Shown here: positions 37,207 to 46,936 of the stretch, one piece after another | How the letters are laid out: every line of letters begins with the position of its first letter | Position numbering within the stretch: the stretch's first letter is position 1 | Source: Gemmatimonadota bacterium | GTDB lineage: Bacteria > Gemmatimonadota > Gemmatimonadetes > Gemmatimonadales > Gemmatimonadaceae | Reading direction: 5' to 3' | Assembly: GCA_040388625.1 (NCBI GenBank) | Contig: JAZKBK010000001.1 | Location: 558,001-622,000 of the forward strand | DNA: 64,000 nucleotides | Notes under the pieces: model-generated | The model's input: the letters and a program-made list of their open reading frames with translations, nothing else | Told to the model about the DNA's origin: nothing | Database searches by the model: none | Position numbers and translations under genes: made by a program

Positions 37207-38924
37207 CAGCGCCGCCCCCGAATGATGACACCGAGCGAGTCGAATGCTGCTCCGAAAGCGCGCAGATCACCGGAGTCCAGAGTCGCGCGCATGCGCTCGT
37301 AAATCCGTCCCACGTTTTCGCGGAAGAGCTGATCTTCTGCGGATGAGCCGGTAGGTGCCACGGGCGCGACCGGAGGCGGCGTGACCATGTCGCGCGGCAC
37401 GCCGGGCATGATGTAACTGCCAGGATGCGCGTTGAACCATGCGCGCGCTACAGGATCCAGTGCGGAGTCGGGAACGATAATCGTGGCTGCAGTGCCACCA
37501 CTTACGTACGCCGTTGCCGCGTGATGCCTGTACGTGAGGCGCGTCCCGTACACGGAGTGCGGTGCACTGAGCGGGTACGTCTGGCTGACGGTATAGAGGT
37601 CGACCACCCACAGCACTCCCCGCGAGGTGGGAATCGCACCGATGCTACCCGACAGTGCAAATACGGGAGCAAGCGCGGCAACTCTGCTCTTGATGTCGCG
37701 CTCGCGAATGAATGCTGCATTCGACGGAATTGCGCCGGACATCAGCCGCGGATTCTGCTCCGACCACGCATGCATCAAACGTGCGAAGCCGTCGCCGAGT
37801 CTTGGCGCAGTGATCATGCGTGGAACGTCAGGCACGACGGCGGCGCCGCGGGCACCGGGAAAGACGACGTCGGTCAGCGCGCCTCGGATCTGCACTTGTC
37901 CCGCGTTCGCGAGCAGTGTCGAGTCGGCGATGTACCTCATCGATGGCGGGATGGGTTCGTGCGGAAACGCGCGCGCATCGAAGTCGGATCGTGTTTCGCT
38001 GTACGGTCGCTCCATCGCTGCATTCGCGGGCGAGGCTGCTATTCGCGCAGAGACCCATGGCCCCACGATCTGGGCTGCAATCGTGCCGACTATGATTACG
38101 GTGACGCTGGCAAATGCAGTCGCGGTCTGGCCCATCCATCCTGCAACGAGCAGCACGACAGCGGCGCCGAGCGTGACGAGCGAGAGCGCAAGATCGCTCG
38201 GGATCAACCAGACGTGATCGATCCGCGTAAGTAGCCCGTCCGGGCCGCTGCCCTGAATCAGGTCACGAAACGCGTCTAGTCGGAAGCCCCATGCCGCGAA
38301 CAGCAGAAGGATCGCGCCGAGCACCGTGATGTGCCGACGCGCGTACGGCGTGACGTGAATGCCGCGAGAATCCCAGCTCAGGCTCGGTGTGAGCGCGTAC
38401 AGCGCAACCACGACGATCGCGGTCATCGCGAACAGCGCGAGGCACCACTGGTATGCCTCCGTTTCGAGCGGGAGCCACGTAACGAAGTGGCTGAGATCGA
38501 GCGTGAAGTAAGGATCCGTCTCGGCGAAGCTGACGTTGGCACGCCACAGCGCGAGTGTCGTCCAGGACGGCAACGCAACGAGGCTCACTGCAGTGATGCC
38601 GAGGCTCACCGCGGCAGTCAGCGCGCGTAACCTCGTTGACGGCACTTCCTCGCCGAACTCGACGTTGCCGAGCCGTTTGGGAACTATCAACGCGGCTACC
38701 GATCTGCGCACTGCGGATATGTTGATCCATGTGAACGCGATCCCGACGACGAGCGCGCAGCCATACAGCCACAGGACGTTGGACACGTGCGCGCCCCACA
38801 CCGACAGCGCGCCAAGATTGGCGAACCACTCCTGATCGGAGTAGACGATCGCCGCGGCGCGGCCGGCGAGAAGTATCGCCGCGGCCAGGGCGAGGGCGGC
38901 GCTGAGCCGCTGGCCGCGCGTCAC
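37206..38924 (-). CDS. UPF0182-like membrane protein (short form)
   Basis: 572 residues. Seven or so hydrophobic segments in the first 290 residues, then a soluble C-terminal half. VSFAETDPYFTLDLSHFVTWLPLE (about 126) and YARRHITVLGAILLLFAAWGFRLDAFRDL (about 195) match the UPF0182 (PF03699) signature for transmembrane segments and the interhelical loop. Classic UPF0182 proteins have about 900-1000 residues, so much of the extracytoplasmic C-terminus appears shortened, though domains cannot be measured here. Function unknown. It is inserted between the phosphohexomutase and arcC with no gap, hence in the nuo operon. Confidence 0.72.
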   Translation of the reverse strand: MTRGQRLSAALALAAAILLAGRAAAIVYSDQEWFANLGALSVWGAHVSNVLWLYGCALVVGIAFTWINISAVRRSVAALIVPKRLGNVEFGEEVPSTRLRALTAAVSLGITAVSLVALPSWTTLALWRANVSFAETDPYFTLDLSHFVTWLPLETEAYQWCLALFAMTAIVVVALYALTPSLSWDSRGIHVTPYARRHITVLGAILLLFAAWGFRLDAFRDLIQGSGPDGLLTRIDHVWLIPSDLALSLVTLGAAVVLLVAGWMGQTATAFASVTVIIVGTIAAQIVGPWVSARIAASPANAAMERPYSETRSDFDARAFPHEPIPPSMRYIADSTLLANAGQVQIRGALTDVVFPGARGAAVVPDVPRMITAPRLGDGFARLMHAWSEQNPRLMSGAIPSNAAFIRERDIKSRVAALAPVFALSGSIGAIPTSRGVLWVVDLYTVSQTYPLSAPHSVYGTRLTYRHHAATAYVSGGTAATIIVPDSALDPVARAWFNAHPGSYIMPGVPRDMVTPPPVAPVAPTGSSAEDQLFRENVGRIYERMRATLDSGDLRAFGAAFDSLGVIIRGRR

Positions 38925-38925
38925 G

Positions 38926-40290
38926 TTAGATCTGAACGCCGTGCTGCGTGAGCCATCCCTCTATCTCTGCGCGAATCGCATCCAGCTGATCACGGGTCCG
39001 CGCCTCGAACCGGAGCACGATCACCGGCTGGGTGTTCGATGCGCGAATGAGCCCCCATCCATCAGGATACTGGATTCGCACTCCATCGACGTCGATCGTG
39101 GTGTATCTGGCGCTGAAGTACTTCACGGCGTCGCTCACGATACCGAACTTGGTGTCGTCGGAGCACGTGACTCGAATCTCCGGAGTGGATACGAAACGCG
39201 GGACGTCCGCGAGCAGCTCGTGAATCGACTTTCCGGAGTCCGCAACGATCCGGAGGAGTCGAGCTGCGCCGTACAGAGCGTCGTCGAAACCGTACCAACC
39301 TTCATCGAAGTACATGTGCCCGGACATCTCGCCCGCGAGCGGTGCGTGCATCTCGTGCATCTTCTCTTCGATGAGCGAGTGCCCCGTCTTCCACATCACC
39401 GGTACGCCGCCAGCCTTCTGAATCGCATCGGGCAGCGCCTGCGAGCACTTCACATCGAAGATTATCGGTGCGTTCTTCACGCGAGTGAGGACATCGCGCG
39501 CATAGAGAAGCAGCAGATAATCTCCCCATATCACGTCACCGTTCCGCTGAACGACGCCGATCCGATCCGCGTCGCCGTCGAATGCAACGCCGAAATCGTA
39601 GCCGCCCTTGTACATCTCGTTGATGAGATCCTCGAGATTCTCCGGAACGGTAGGGTCCGCATGGTGGTTGGGGAACGTGCCGTCACTCTCGCAGAACATG
39701 CACGTGACGTCGACACCGAGCTTCGCGAACAGCTTTGGTGCGACGAGGCCACCGACGCCGTTACCGGCATCGACCGCAATCCGGAGTGGACGCGAGATCT
39801 TGCCGATTCGACCGACTACATCGTCGATGTACCGATCGATGACCGTTTCATCGCGCCTGCTGCCCTTCCCTTCTGGAAAAACGGCAGCGGCGGCGAGCTG
39901 GTAAATGCGTTGAATGTCGTTGCCGTAAATCGAGGCTCTGCCGATGCCGAGCTTGAATCCGTTGTACTCGGGCGGGTTGTGCGATCCGGTGATCTGGATA
40001 CCCGCAACGACGTCGAGATTGTGCTGCGTCCAGTAGGCCACCGGGGTCGGAACGACGCCGATGTCCACGACGGCAATACCGCTCTCGATCAGGCCTGCAA
40101 TCAGTGCGTCGTGGAGACCAGCGCCGCTGGGTCGGTTGTCGCGCCCGACCGCGACGGATCCGTTGACCCCGCGCTCCTGCAGTAATGCCGCGAACGCGCG
40201 TCCAACCACGCGCGCGACGTCCGGTGTCAGCTCTGTCCCTGTAATTCCACGAATGTCGTACTCGCGAAAGATGTCGCGAACGAGATTCAC
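38926..40290 (-). CDS. phosphomannomutase / phosphoglucomutase
   Basis: 454 residues from a GTG start at 40290 that overlaps the nuoN TGA (GTGA). The frame is open to 40422 into nuoN. Start: NLVRDIFREYDIRGITGTELTPDVARVVGRAF. The phosphate-carrying Ser lies in VAGIQITGSHNPPEYNGFK (about 108), the Mg-binding loop in GVAFDGDADRIGVV (about 250), and the sugar-binding loop in LAGEMSGHMYF (about 337); phosphate-binding RASNTQPVIVLRFEA follows. AlgC/ManB-like enzymes interconvert hexose 6- and 1-phosphates for polysaccharide synthesis. Its placement after nuoN is unusual. Confidence 0.92.
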   Translation of the reverse strand: MNLVRDIFREYDIRGITGTELTPDVARVVGRAFAALLQERGVNGSVAVGRDNRPSGAGLHDALIAGLIESGIAVVDIGVVPTPVAYWTQHNLDVVAGIQITGSHNPPEYNGFKLGIGRASIYGNDIQRIYQLAAAAVFPEGKGSRRDETVIDRYIDDVVGRIGKISRPLRIAVDAGNGVGGLVAPKLFAKLGVDVTCMFCESDGTFPNHHADPTVPENLEDLINEMYKGGYDFGVAFDGDADRIGVVQRNGDVIWGDYLLLLYARDVLTRVKNAPIIFDVKCSQALPDAIQKAGGVPVMWKTGHSLIEEKMHEMHAPLAGEMSGHMYFDEGWYGFDDALYGAARLLRIVADSGKSIHELLADVPRFVSTPEIRVTCSDDTKFGIVSDAVKYFSARYTTIDVDGVRIQYPDGWGLIRASNTQPVIVLRFEARTRDQLDAIRAEIEGWLTQHGVQI

Positions 40291-41810
40291 CGGGGCACGA
40301 CCTGGCTCACTTGTGGCGTCGGCGCACGCAGGTACGATCCCTTGCCCTGCGTCAGACTCACGAGCGCGTTGGGATAGACGCCGAGGACAAGAAGAATCAC
40401 GGTGGAGAGCCCGATGACCCAACGCGTGGCTGCTCCCACGCTGCGTGGATCGCTGACTGTATTCACCTCGCGCCGCGGCTTCATGAACATGACGAGAACC
40501 ACGTACATGTAGTAGCCCGCCGATATGACACTGGTGAGCACCAGCAACACCGCGAGACGCGTCTGCGGTTCAGGCGCATACAGCGCGGACTGAATCACGT
40601 ACCACTTGGCGAAGAAGCCGGCCCCGCCAAAGATCGGAAAGCCGAGCAGCGACAGCATGCAGACCGCCATCGAGACGCTGAGCCACGGACGCACGATCCA
40701 CAATCCCGCGTAATCATCCACGTTGAGATACGGCTCGCCGCTCTGGCCGAGCGCGACCACGACGCCAAAGGCGCCGAATGTGGCAAGCGTATATGCGACT
40801 ATGTAGAAGAGGAATGCCGAGCTTCCAAGCGCCTGTCCGGATGCAAGCACGACGAGGATGTATCCCGCATGTGCGATGCTGGAGTAGGCCAGCAGCCGCT
40901 TGATGTCCTTGGACGCAAGCGCAATCAGATTACCGACGACCATCGTGATCGCAGCAAGCCACCAGACTGCGACGTGCCAGCTCGGGATCTCGCCCCCAAA
41001 GGCTTCGAGGAATACGCGCAGGAAGGCGGCAAATGCGGCGGCCTTGACTGCAGCAGCCATGTACGCGGTGATCGGTGTCGGTGCACCCTCATAGACGTCC
41101 GGGGCCCACATGTGGAACGGCGCGAGTGCGACCTTGAAGCCAAAACCGATCAGCATGAGGCCGATGCCCGTCAGCAGCATCGGCGCCGACATGATCTGGT
41201 GCGCCGCGACGCGCTCGCCGATCAACGTGAGACTGGTCGTTCCTGTGGCGCCGTATACCAGCGCTATTCCATAAAGCAGGAAGCCGGTCGAGAATGCGCC
41301 GAGCAGGAAGTACTTGATCGCGCCCTCGGCGGACTTCTCGCTGCGGCGATTCATGCCTGTGAGGATGTAAACCGCAATCGACATCAGCTCGATGCCGAGG
41401 AAGACAATCGTGAGATCGCGCGCGGCGGCGAGTATCATCATACCCGACGTCGCGAAGATGACGAGGACGTGCGACTCGGCAGGAAGAATTCCTTCCCGCG
41501 TGTTGTAATCGAGTCCGAGTGCGATCGTGCCGGCAGTAGCCGCAAGCAGAACGAGATCGACGATCCAGCGGAAGTTGTCGACCGCGATCACGCCCGCGCC
41601 TGCTGTGGCGTGCACCGACATGAAATACACGACGAAGACGGCGGACACGATGCACACGCCGATCGCGGCCGTGCCAACCCGGCGCTGCCGCTCCACCGAT
41701 TCAGTTCCCCATGCAGAGACAAGCATCAGAACCATGCCGCCGACCATCATGATGATGTCGGGGGTGAGCGCTGCGATCAGCTGCATCGATTGCGAAAGAT
41801 CGAACGCCAC
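40287..41810 (-). CDS. nuoN: NADH-quinone oxidoreductase subunit N
   Basis: 507 residues, about 14 membrane helices. AILPAESHVLVIFATSGMMILAAARDLTIVFLGIELMSIAVYILTGMNR and FKVALAPFHMWAPDVYEGAPTPITAYMA are the antiporter-like half-channel segments; ASKDIKRLLAYSSIAHAGYILVVL holds the key Lys/His region. A proton-pumping antiporter-type subunit, the last of the nuo set. It has 3 nt before nuoM's end. Confidence 0.96.
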   Translation of the reverse strand: MAFDLSQSMQLIAALTPDIIMMVGGMVLMLVSAWGTESVERQRRVGTAAIGVCIVSAVFVVYFMSVHATAGAGVIAVDNFRWIVDLVLLAATAGTIALGLDYNTREGILPAESHVLVIFATSGMMILAAARDLTIVFLGIELMSIAVYILTGMNRRSEKSAEGAIKYFLLGAFSTGFLLYGIALVYGATGTTSLTLIGERVAAHQIMSAPMLLTGIGLMLIGFGFKVALAPFHMWAPDVYEGAPTPITAYMAAAVKAAAFAAFLRVFLEAFGGEIPSWHVAVWWLAAITMVVGNLIALASKDIKRLLAYSSIAHAGYILVVLASGQALGSSAFLFYIVAYTLATFGAFGVVVALGQSGEPYLNVDDYAGLWIVRPWLSVSMAVCMLSLLGFPIFGGAGFFAKWYVIQSALYAPEPQTRLAVLLVLTSVISAGYYMYVVLVMFMKPRREVNTVSDPRSVGAATRWVIGLSTVILLVLGVYPNALVSLTQGKGSYLRAPTPQVSQVVPR

Positions 41811-41813
41811 TTG

Positions 41814-43403
41814 CTATTCTCCGCCCGGAAGGGCTGCTGTCTGCGACTCCGAGAGCGCCGCATTTGTCTGTACGGTACGAACGACCTTCTCAGCCGATGC
41901 TTCCATGCGCCGGAGCACTGGCGCGGGATAGACACCAAGCCAGATGATGCAGGCGAACAACGGAACGAGCAGCCCGATCTCACGCCAGTTCAGATCCGGC
42001 ATGTGCTCGTTCTGCGGCTTGTCCAGCTTGCCGAACAGAATACGCTGTATGGCCCAGAGCAGATAGCAGGCGGCGAAAATCACACCGGTCGTCGCTATCG
42101 CGGCGAAGATGGGATACGTCCGGAAGGCTCCGAGCAGCACGAGGAACTCGCCCACGAAGCCGTTGAGACCAGGCAACCCGATGCTGCTGAACGAAACCAG
42201 CGTAAGCGCGGCCGCAAACATCGGCACCACTCTCGCAATCCCGCCGTAATCCGCGAGCATGCGCGTGTGGCGCCGCTCGTACATCATGCCGATCAGCAGG
42301 AAGAGCGCGCCGGTCGAGATTCCGTGATTGATCATTACGAGCATCGCACCCTGCACGCTCTGCACCGTCAGTGCGAAGATGCCGAGCATCACGAATCCAA
42401 GGTGACTGACCGACGAATAAGCAACGAGCTTCTTGAAGTCAGGCTGAACCATCGCGACCAGTGCGCCGTAGATGATTCCTATCACCGCGAGCGTCAGTAT
42501 GATCGCTCGCACTGTTGGGTTCATCGCCGAGCCGGGGAAAAGAGGCAGCGCGAAACGCAGAAAGCCGAAGGTTCCCATCTTGAGCATGATGCCGGCAAGA
42601 ATCACGGAGCCTGCGGTCGGTGCTTCGGTATGCGCGTCGGGCAACCACGTATGGAATGGAAAGACCGGCACCTTGATCGCAAACGCGAGGAAGAACGCGC
42701 CGAACAGCCAGAGCGCAGTCACAGGCGTGAGCGCGCCCGATGCCAGCATCGCGTCATAGCTGAAATTCGGGATCCCCGTCAGTGCGTCGCGATTGTGAAT
42801 ACCGAGGTAGATGATCGCCACGAGCATGAGCAGCGATCCTACCATCGTGTAGATGAAGAACTTGAGGCTGGCGTACACTCTTCGCTGACCGCCCCAGATG
42901 CCGATGACGAAGTACATCGGAATCAGCATCACTTCCCACATCACGTAGAACAGGAACAGATCGCGCGCGAGAAACACGCCGAGCATTCCGGAGGTGAGTA
43001 TGAGGAGGAAGGCCAGGTAGGCGTGAACTCTGGTCTTGATCGCGGTCCATCCGCCGAGCACCGCGAGCGGCATCGTGAGCGTGGTGAGCAGCACGAGCAT
43101 GAGCGATATGCCGTCGACGCCCAGTGAGAAGCGCGCCCCCCACGCAGGGATCCACGCGTAGTCCACACCGGCCTGCCAGCCGGCGACTCCGGGGACGAAC
43201 GACCACCAGAGCCCGCACGAAACGACGAACTCGATGATGAGGGTCCAGACCGCTATCTGTCGCGCGGGCTCCGCATTCGCGTCGGCATCGTCGCGGTGGG
43301 CGCCGCCCTGTGCCCACACCAGCAGCGCGCCGACGAGCGGAATGATCAGCAGAGCCGGAAGGATCCACGAGTTGTAGTGGATGCCGTTGAGGAAGTCTGT
43401 CAT
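41814..43403 (-). CDS. nuoM: NADH-quinone oxidoreductase subunit M
   Basis: 529 residues, about 14 membrane helices. FLARDLFLFYVMWEVMLIPMYFVIGIWGGQRR, AFFLAFAIKVPVFPFHTWLPDAHTEAPTAGSVILAG, and VAMVQPDFKKLVAYSSVSHLGFVMLGIFAL fit the antiporter-like core (conserved Glu in MWEVM and Lys in KKLVAYS). It pumps protons in complex I. A 9-nt gap separates it from nuoL. Confidence 0.96.
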   Translation of the reverse strand: MTDFLNGIHYNSWILPALLIIPLVGALLVWAQGGAHRDDADANAEPARQIAVWTLIIEFVVSCGLWWSFVPGVAGWQAGVDYAWIPAWGARFSLGVDGISLMLVLLTTLTMPLAVLGGWTAIKTRVHAYLAFLLILTSGMLGVFLARDLFLFYVMWEVMLIPMYFVIGIWGGQRRVYASLKFFIYTMVGSLLMLVAIIYLGIHNRDALTGIPNFSYDAMLASGALTPVTALWLFGAFFLAFAIKVPVFPFHTWLPDAHTEAPTAGSVILAGIMLKMGTFGFLRFALPLFPGSAMNPTVRAIILTLAVIGIIYGALVAMVQPDFKKLVAYSSVSHLGFVMLGIFALTVQSVQGAMLVMINHGISTGALFLLIGMMYERRHTRMLADYGGIARVVPMFAAALTLVSFSSIGLPGLNGFVGEFLVLLGAFRTYPIFAAIATTGVIFAACYLLWAIQRILFGKLDKPQNEHMPDLNWREIGLLVPLFACIIWLGVYPAPVLRRMEASAEKVVRTVQTNAALSESQTAALPGGE

Positions 43404-43412
43404 TCGCTCGTC

Positions 43413-45608
43413 TTACCTGAAGGAGAAGGCACTGAGTACAACGATGGCTCCGACGACGATGGCCCAAGCGTACACGCCGGTGCTTCCGGTCTGTATGCGG
43501 GCGCCGATCCAGCCGAGCCCGCGCGCAAGTGCCGCGGATCCGTTTACGAAGAGATTGTCGATGATGCCCGCGTCGAGACCGCGCCAGAACACGTTCTTGG
43601 AAAGCCCGTACACGGGGCGCACGATCGCGTCGTCGTAGGCCTCGTCGACATAGTACTTGTTGGCGAGGACCTTTTCGAATCCGTGCTCCGCTGGCGACTG
43701 CGCCTTCGGTACCAGCGACGCCGGCTTGAGCGCGAGTACCGCGACGGCGATTCCAAGCACTGCGATCACGATTGCGGCTCCGATGAGCAGAGCCTCAGTA
43801 CTGTGCGATGCTTCGAGCGCGACCCCGTTGGTCACGGTGCGTGTCGCAGTGCCGACGACGGGCTCGAGCCAGTGATCCAGTCCGCCGACAGGCCCGAGGA
43901 ACGACATGATCGAGGGAAGATTCAACCAGCCGCCGGCCAGGCTGAGTGCGCCGAGCACCACGAGGGGCCCGGTCATCAACCACGGCGCTTCGTGCATGTG
44001 CCGCTGCTCATCCGCCGTCGCCCTGCTCGGCCCGTGGAATGTGTAGAGCATGAGGCGCGTCATGTATATCGCCGTGAGGAAGGCGCCCGCCAGACCGATC
44101 ACGTAGACGGCGAGTAGAACTGTGTGGCCGGACATCCCGAGCCACGTGGCGTTCGTCAGCACGGAATCGCCGGCGTGCTCGTACACGGATCCGAGAATCG
44201 AATCCTTGGAGAAGAATCCGGCGAAAGGCGGAATTCCGGAAATCGCAAGCGTTGCGATCCACATGACGATCCAGGTAATCGGCATCGCCTTGCGCATGCC
44301 GCCCATGTTGCGCATGTCCTGCGCATCGTCGTGACTGCCGCTGTGATGATATGCAGCGTGCATGACGTGGATCACCGAGCCGGCGCCCAGGAACAGCAGC
44401 GCCTTGAAGAAGGCGTGCGTCGCCAGGTGAAAGATACCGGCCGTATATGCGCCGACGCCCACGCCGACGAACATGTAACCCAGCTGTGAGATCGTAGAGT
44501 ACGCCAGAACCTTCTTTATGTCCCACTGCTTCATCGCGATCGTCGCGGCGAAGAGTGCGGTGACAGCGCCAACCACGGCAACCGTGATCGATGCGATCGG
44601 TGACATGGCGAACAGGAACGAGCTGCGAACTATGAGATAGACGCCGGCGGTAACCATCGTCGCCGCGTGGATGAGCGCAGATACCGGCGTCGGGCCGGCC
44701 ATGGCATCCGGCAGCCAGACATACAACGGCAGCTGCGCGCTCTTGCCCGTGCAGCCGAGGAACAGGAAGAGACAGATGGTGGTGACCAGCGCACCGCCAA
44801 ATGGCAGTCCGGCGGCACCGGCCGCAACGCCGGTGAAGTCGAGCGTTCCGAGATTCGCGAAGATGAGGAACATCGCGATGAGCACGCCGACGTCACCGAT
44901 TCGGTTGACGATGAATGCCTTGAGGCCCGCGGATGCGTTCGCCTCGTCGGTGAACCAGAATCCGATCAGCAGATAGGAGCAGAGTCCGACACCTTCCCAG
45001 CCGACGAAGAGAATCGGGTAGTTGGCGCCGAGCACCAGCATCAGCATGAAGAAGACGAACAGATTCAGATACGCGAAGAATCGCGCGAACCCCGGATCCT
45101 CGCTCATGTAGCCGACGCTGAATATGTGGATCAGAGCACCGATGCCGGTAATGATGAGGACCATCACCATCGACAGCTGATCCAGCTGGAACGCCATGTC
45201 GATCTTGAGATCGCCGACCGGCATCCAGCTCCAGTAACGCTGAATGAATGGCGCCGACATGTCGACACCGCGCATTGCAAGGAAGATCGAGGCAGCCAGC
45301 AGGAACGAGAGTATGAGAACACCCGGACCGATGATCGCCGTGAGCGCGCGGAACCTGGGCACTGCCTGGGCGTGTGAATCGCCGCCATGCGCGTGGGATG
45401 CCTGATCCGAGGCTACCGGGGACGCGTCGTGGTCGTCGTGACCCATATCCGGATCGGACGGGCCGACGTGCGAACTCCCCAGAATGCTGAGGGCGCCGTT
45501 GATGAAGAAGCCAAGCAGCGGAAGAACCGGCAGCAGCCACATCCACGCGGCGATGGTTCCGGCCAACGGGTGACTGCTCGATAGAGCCATACTTTGCGCT
45601 TGTATCAC
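43413..45608 (-). CDS. nuoL: NADH-quinone oxidoreductase subunit L, with His/Asp-rich loop
   Basis: 731 residues, about 16 membrane helices. The GTG start (45608) overlaps the nuoK TGA; ATG 45590 is an alternative. Family stretches: [84 protein letters not shown]; a long C-terminal lateral helix region follows. Between the first and second helices (residues about 46-81) a hydrophilic loop has six His and seven Asp, longer than usual. Total length exceeds the common 610-620 residues. Confidence 0.95.
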   Translation of the reverse strand: MIQAQSMALSSSHPLAGTIAAWMWLLPVLPLLGFFINGALSILGSSHVGPSDPDMGHDDHDASPVASDQASHAHGGDSHAQAVPRFRALTAIIGPGVLILSFLLAASIFLAMRGVDMSAPFIQRYWSWMPVGDLKIDMAFQLDQLSMVMVLIITGIGALIHIFSVGYMSEDPGFARFFAYLNLFVFFMLMLVLGANYPILFVGWEGVGLCSYLLIGFWFTDEANASAGLKAFIVNRIGDVGVLIAMFLIFANLGTLDFTGVAAGAAGLPFGGALVTTICLFLFLGCTGKSAQLPLYVWLPDAMAGPTPVSALIHAATMVTAGVYLIVRSSFLFAMSPIASITVAVVGAVTALFAATIAMKQWDIKKVLAYSTISQLGYMFVGVGVGAYTAGIFHLATHAFFKALLFLGAGSVIHVMHAAYHHSGSHDDAQDMRNMGGMRKAMPITWIVMWIATLAISGIPPFAGFFSKDSILGSVYEHAGDSVLTNATWLGMSGHTVLLAVYVIGLAGAFLTAIYMTRLMLYTFHGPSRATADEQRHMHEAPWLMTGPLVVLGALSLAGGWLNLPSIMSFLGPVGGLDHWLEPVVGTATRTVTNGVALEASHSTEALLIGAAIVIAVLGIAVAVLALKPASLVPKAQSPAEHGFEKVLANKYYVDEAYDDAIVRPVYGLSKNVFWRGLDAGIIDNLFVNGSAALARGLGWIGARIQTGSTGVYAWAIVVGAIVVLSAFSFR

Positions 45609-45898
45609 CCTTTCATCACGTTGATGTTACGAAGGTCGACCGTCTGTCGGTGACGGAAGATCGATATGATGATGGCGAGTCCCACCGCAGCTTCCGCGGC
45701 GGCGACGGTCATCACGAAGAGCACGAATACCTGGCCGCCCATCCCGTAATAACGGGAAAGGGCGACGAAGGTGAGGTTCACTGCATTGAGCATCAGCTCG
45801 ACGCACATGAAGATGATGATCGCGTTCCGGCGGGTGAGAACACCCACCACACCGATCACGAACAGTATCGCGGAAAGACCCAGCGACTCAGCGAGCAC
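45605..45898 (-). CDS. nuoK: NADH-quinone oxidoreductase subunit K
   Basis: 97 residues from GTG 45898 ([21 protein letters not shown]). AAGGAG lies 7 nt upstream. A longer ATG-type frame to 45931 adds 11 non-family residues and a 44-nt overlap, so it was not used. Three membrane helices; the two conserved Glu are in [16 protein letters not shown] and [15 protein letters not shown]. Overlaps nuoJ by 11 nt. Confidence 0.93.
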   Translation of the reverse strand: MLAESLGLSAILFVIGVVGVLTRRNAIIIFMCVELMLNAVNLTFVALSRYYGMGGQVFVLFVMTVAAAEAAVGLAIIISIFRHRQTVDLRNINVMKG

Positions 45899-46445
45899 TC
45901 GACGACTCCTTGCGTCCGAGTATGACGGCACCCGCGATCGCGACGAGCAGCAGAACGCTGGTCAACTCGAATGCGAGCGAATAGTCGCGATACAACGGCC
46001 GCGCCACGGCGCCCACGGCGCCGTACGTAGCAAGCTGCTGGCTCAGGAAGTCACGCGCTACTACATACTTCCCCGACGGGATACCCGTTCGCGAGAGGAC
46101 GCCGACTTCGGCGATCAGGATCAGTCCGACGAAGCCGGCGAGAAGCTTGCCCCCGATGCCGCGAACGTCGGTGATGTCGGAAGCCTCGCCGAGATTGAGC
46201 AGCATTATCACGAAGAGGAAGATCACCATTATCGCGCCGGCATACAGCAACACCTGCATCGCGGCGATGAACTGCGCGTCGAGCATCACGTATTCCGCTG
46301 CAAGACAGAACATCGTGACGATCAGCCACATCGCCGCGGCAACGGGACTCCGCCGCGTCACGAATGTCACCGCTGACACGATCGCGATTATTCCGAAAAG
46401 GTAGAAGTGGAACTGGTAGAAGAGACCGAAGTTATCCATGCTCAT
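45888..46445 (-). CDS. nuoJ: NADH-quinone oxidoreductase subunit J
   Basis: 185 residues from ATG 46445 ([13 protein letters not shown] overlap with nuoI); ATG 46439 would shorten it by 2. Five membrane helices, with [35 protein letters not shown] as the family core. Upstream frame continuing to 46982 is the shadow of nuoI. It forms part of the proton-coupling path. Confidence 0.94.
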   Translation of the reverse strand: MSMDNFGLFYQFHFYLFGIIAIVSAVTFVTRRSPVAAAMWLIVTMFCLAAEYVMLDAQFIAAMQVLLYAGAIMVIFLFVIMLLNLGEASDITDVRGIGGKLLAGFVGLILIAEVGVLSRTGIPSGKYVVARDFLSQQLATYGAVGAVARPLYRDYSLAFELTSVLLLVAIAGAVILGRKESSSAR

Positions 46446-46936
46446 TCGCCCTTGGGATCGGTGGCGTCCCAGAGCGTGGAGACGGGATGCGTCTGCGCCA
46501 TCAATCTTTCCAGATCGTAGACGTGCCCCTCTCTGCTGTACTCCGAATTTTCGTAGTGCTGCCCCACGTGGATCGCGTCTTCGGGGCACACTTCCTGACA
46601 GTATCCGCAGAATATGCAACGAAATTCGTCGATCTCGAACACGAGCGGATAACGGTTTCCGTTCTCGTCCTCGCCTGGCACCAGCTTGATGCAATTGGAC
46701 GGGCAGACGCTCGGACACAGGCCGCATGCGACGCAGCGCGCCTTGCCATCCTCCTTGGTGAGCATTCTGTGCGTCCCCCGCCAGCGGGGCGACAACTCCC
46801 ACCTTTGCTCGGGATACTGAATGGTCACCTTCGGCTCGAACATCTGCTTCAGCGTCAACGCCATGCCCTGAAGCGTTGCCTTGACGTAGCTCGTCTGTTC
46901 GACGTGCCGGCTGACCCGCTTGACGGTTATCGCCAT
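46442..46936 (-). CDS. nuoI: NADH-quinone oxidoreductase subunit I (two 4Fe-4S clusters)
   Basis: 164 residues from ATG 46936 (TAATG joint with nuoH). Two ferredoxin-type motifs: CVACGLCPSVCP and CIFCGYCQEVCP, preceded by MFEPKVTIQYPEQRWELSPRWRG. The N-terminal part lacks the longer helix of mitochondrial TYKY. Holds clusters N6a and N6b for electron transfer from NuoG to NuoB. Confidence 0.96.
   Translation of the reverse strand: MAITVKRVSRHVEQTSYVKATLQGMALTLKQMFEPKVTIQYPEQRWELSPRWRGTHRMLTKEDGKARCVACGLCPSVCPSNCIKLVPGEDENGNRYPLVFEIDEFRCIFCGYCQEVCPEDAIHVGQHYENSEYSREGHVYDLERLMAQTHPVSTLWDATDPKGE

Noticed and set aside
40311-43127. Plus-strand ORF of 938 codons
   Set aside because: It is antisense to nuoN and nuoM, with Arg/His/Glu-rich low-complexity translation. 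The opposite strand has clear complex I subunits.
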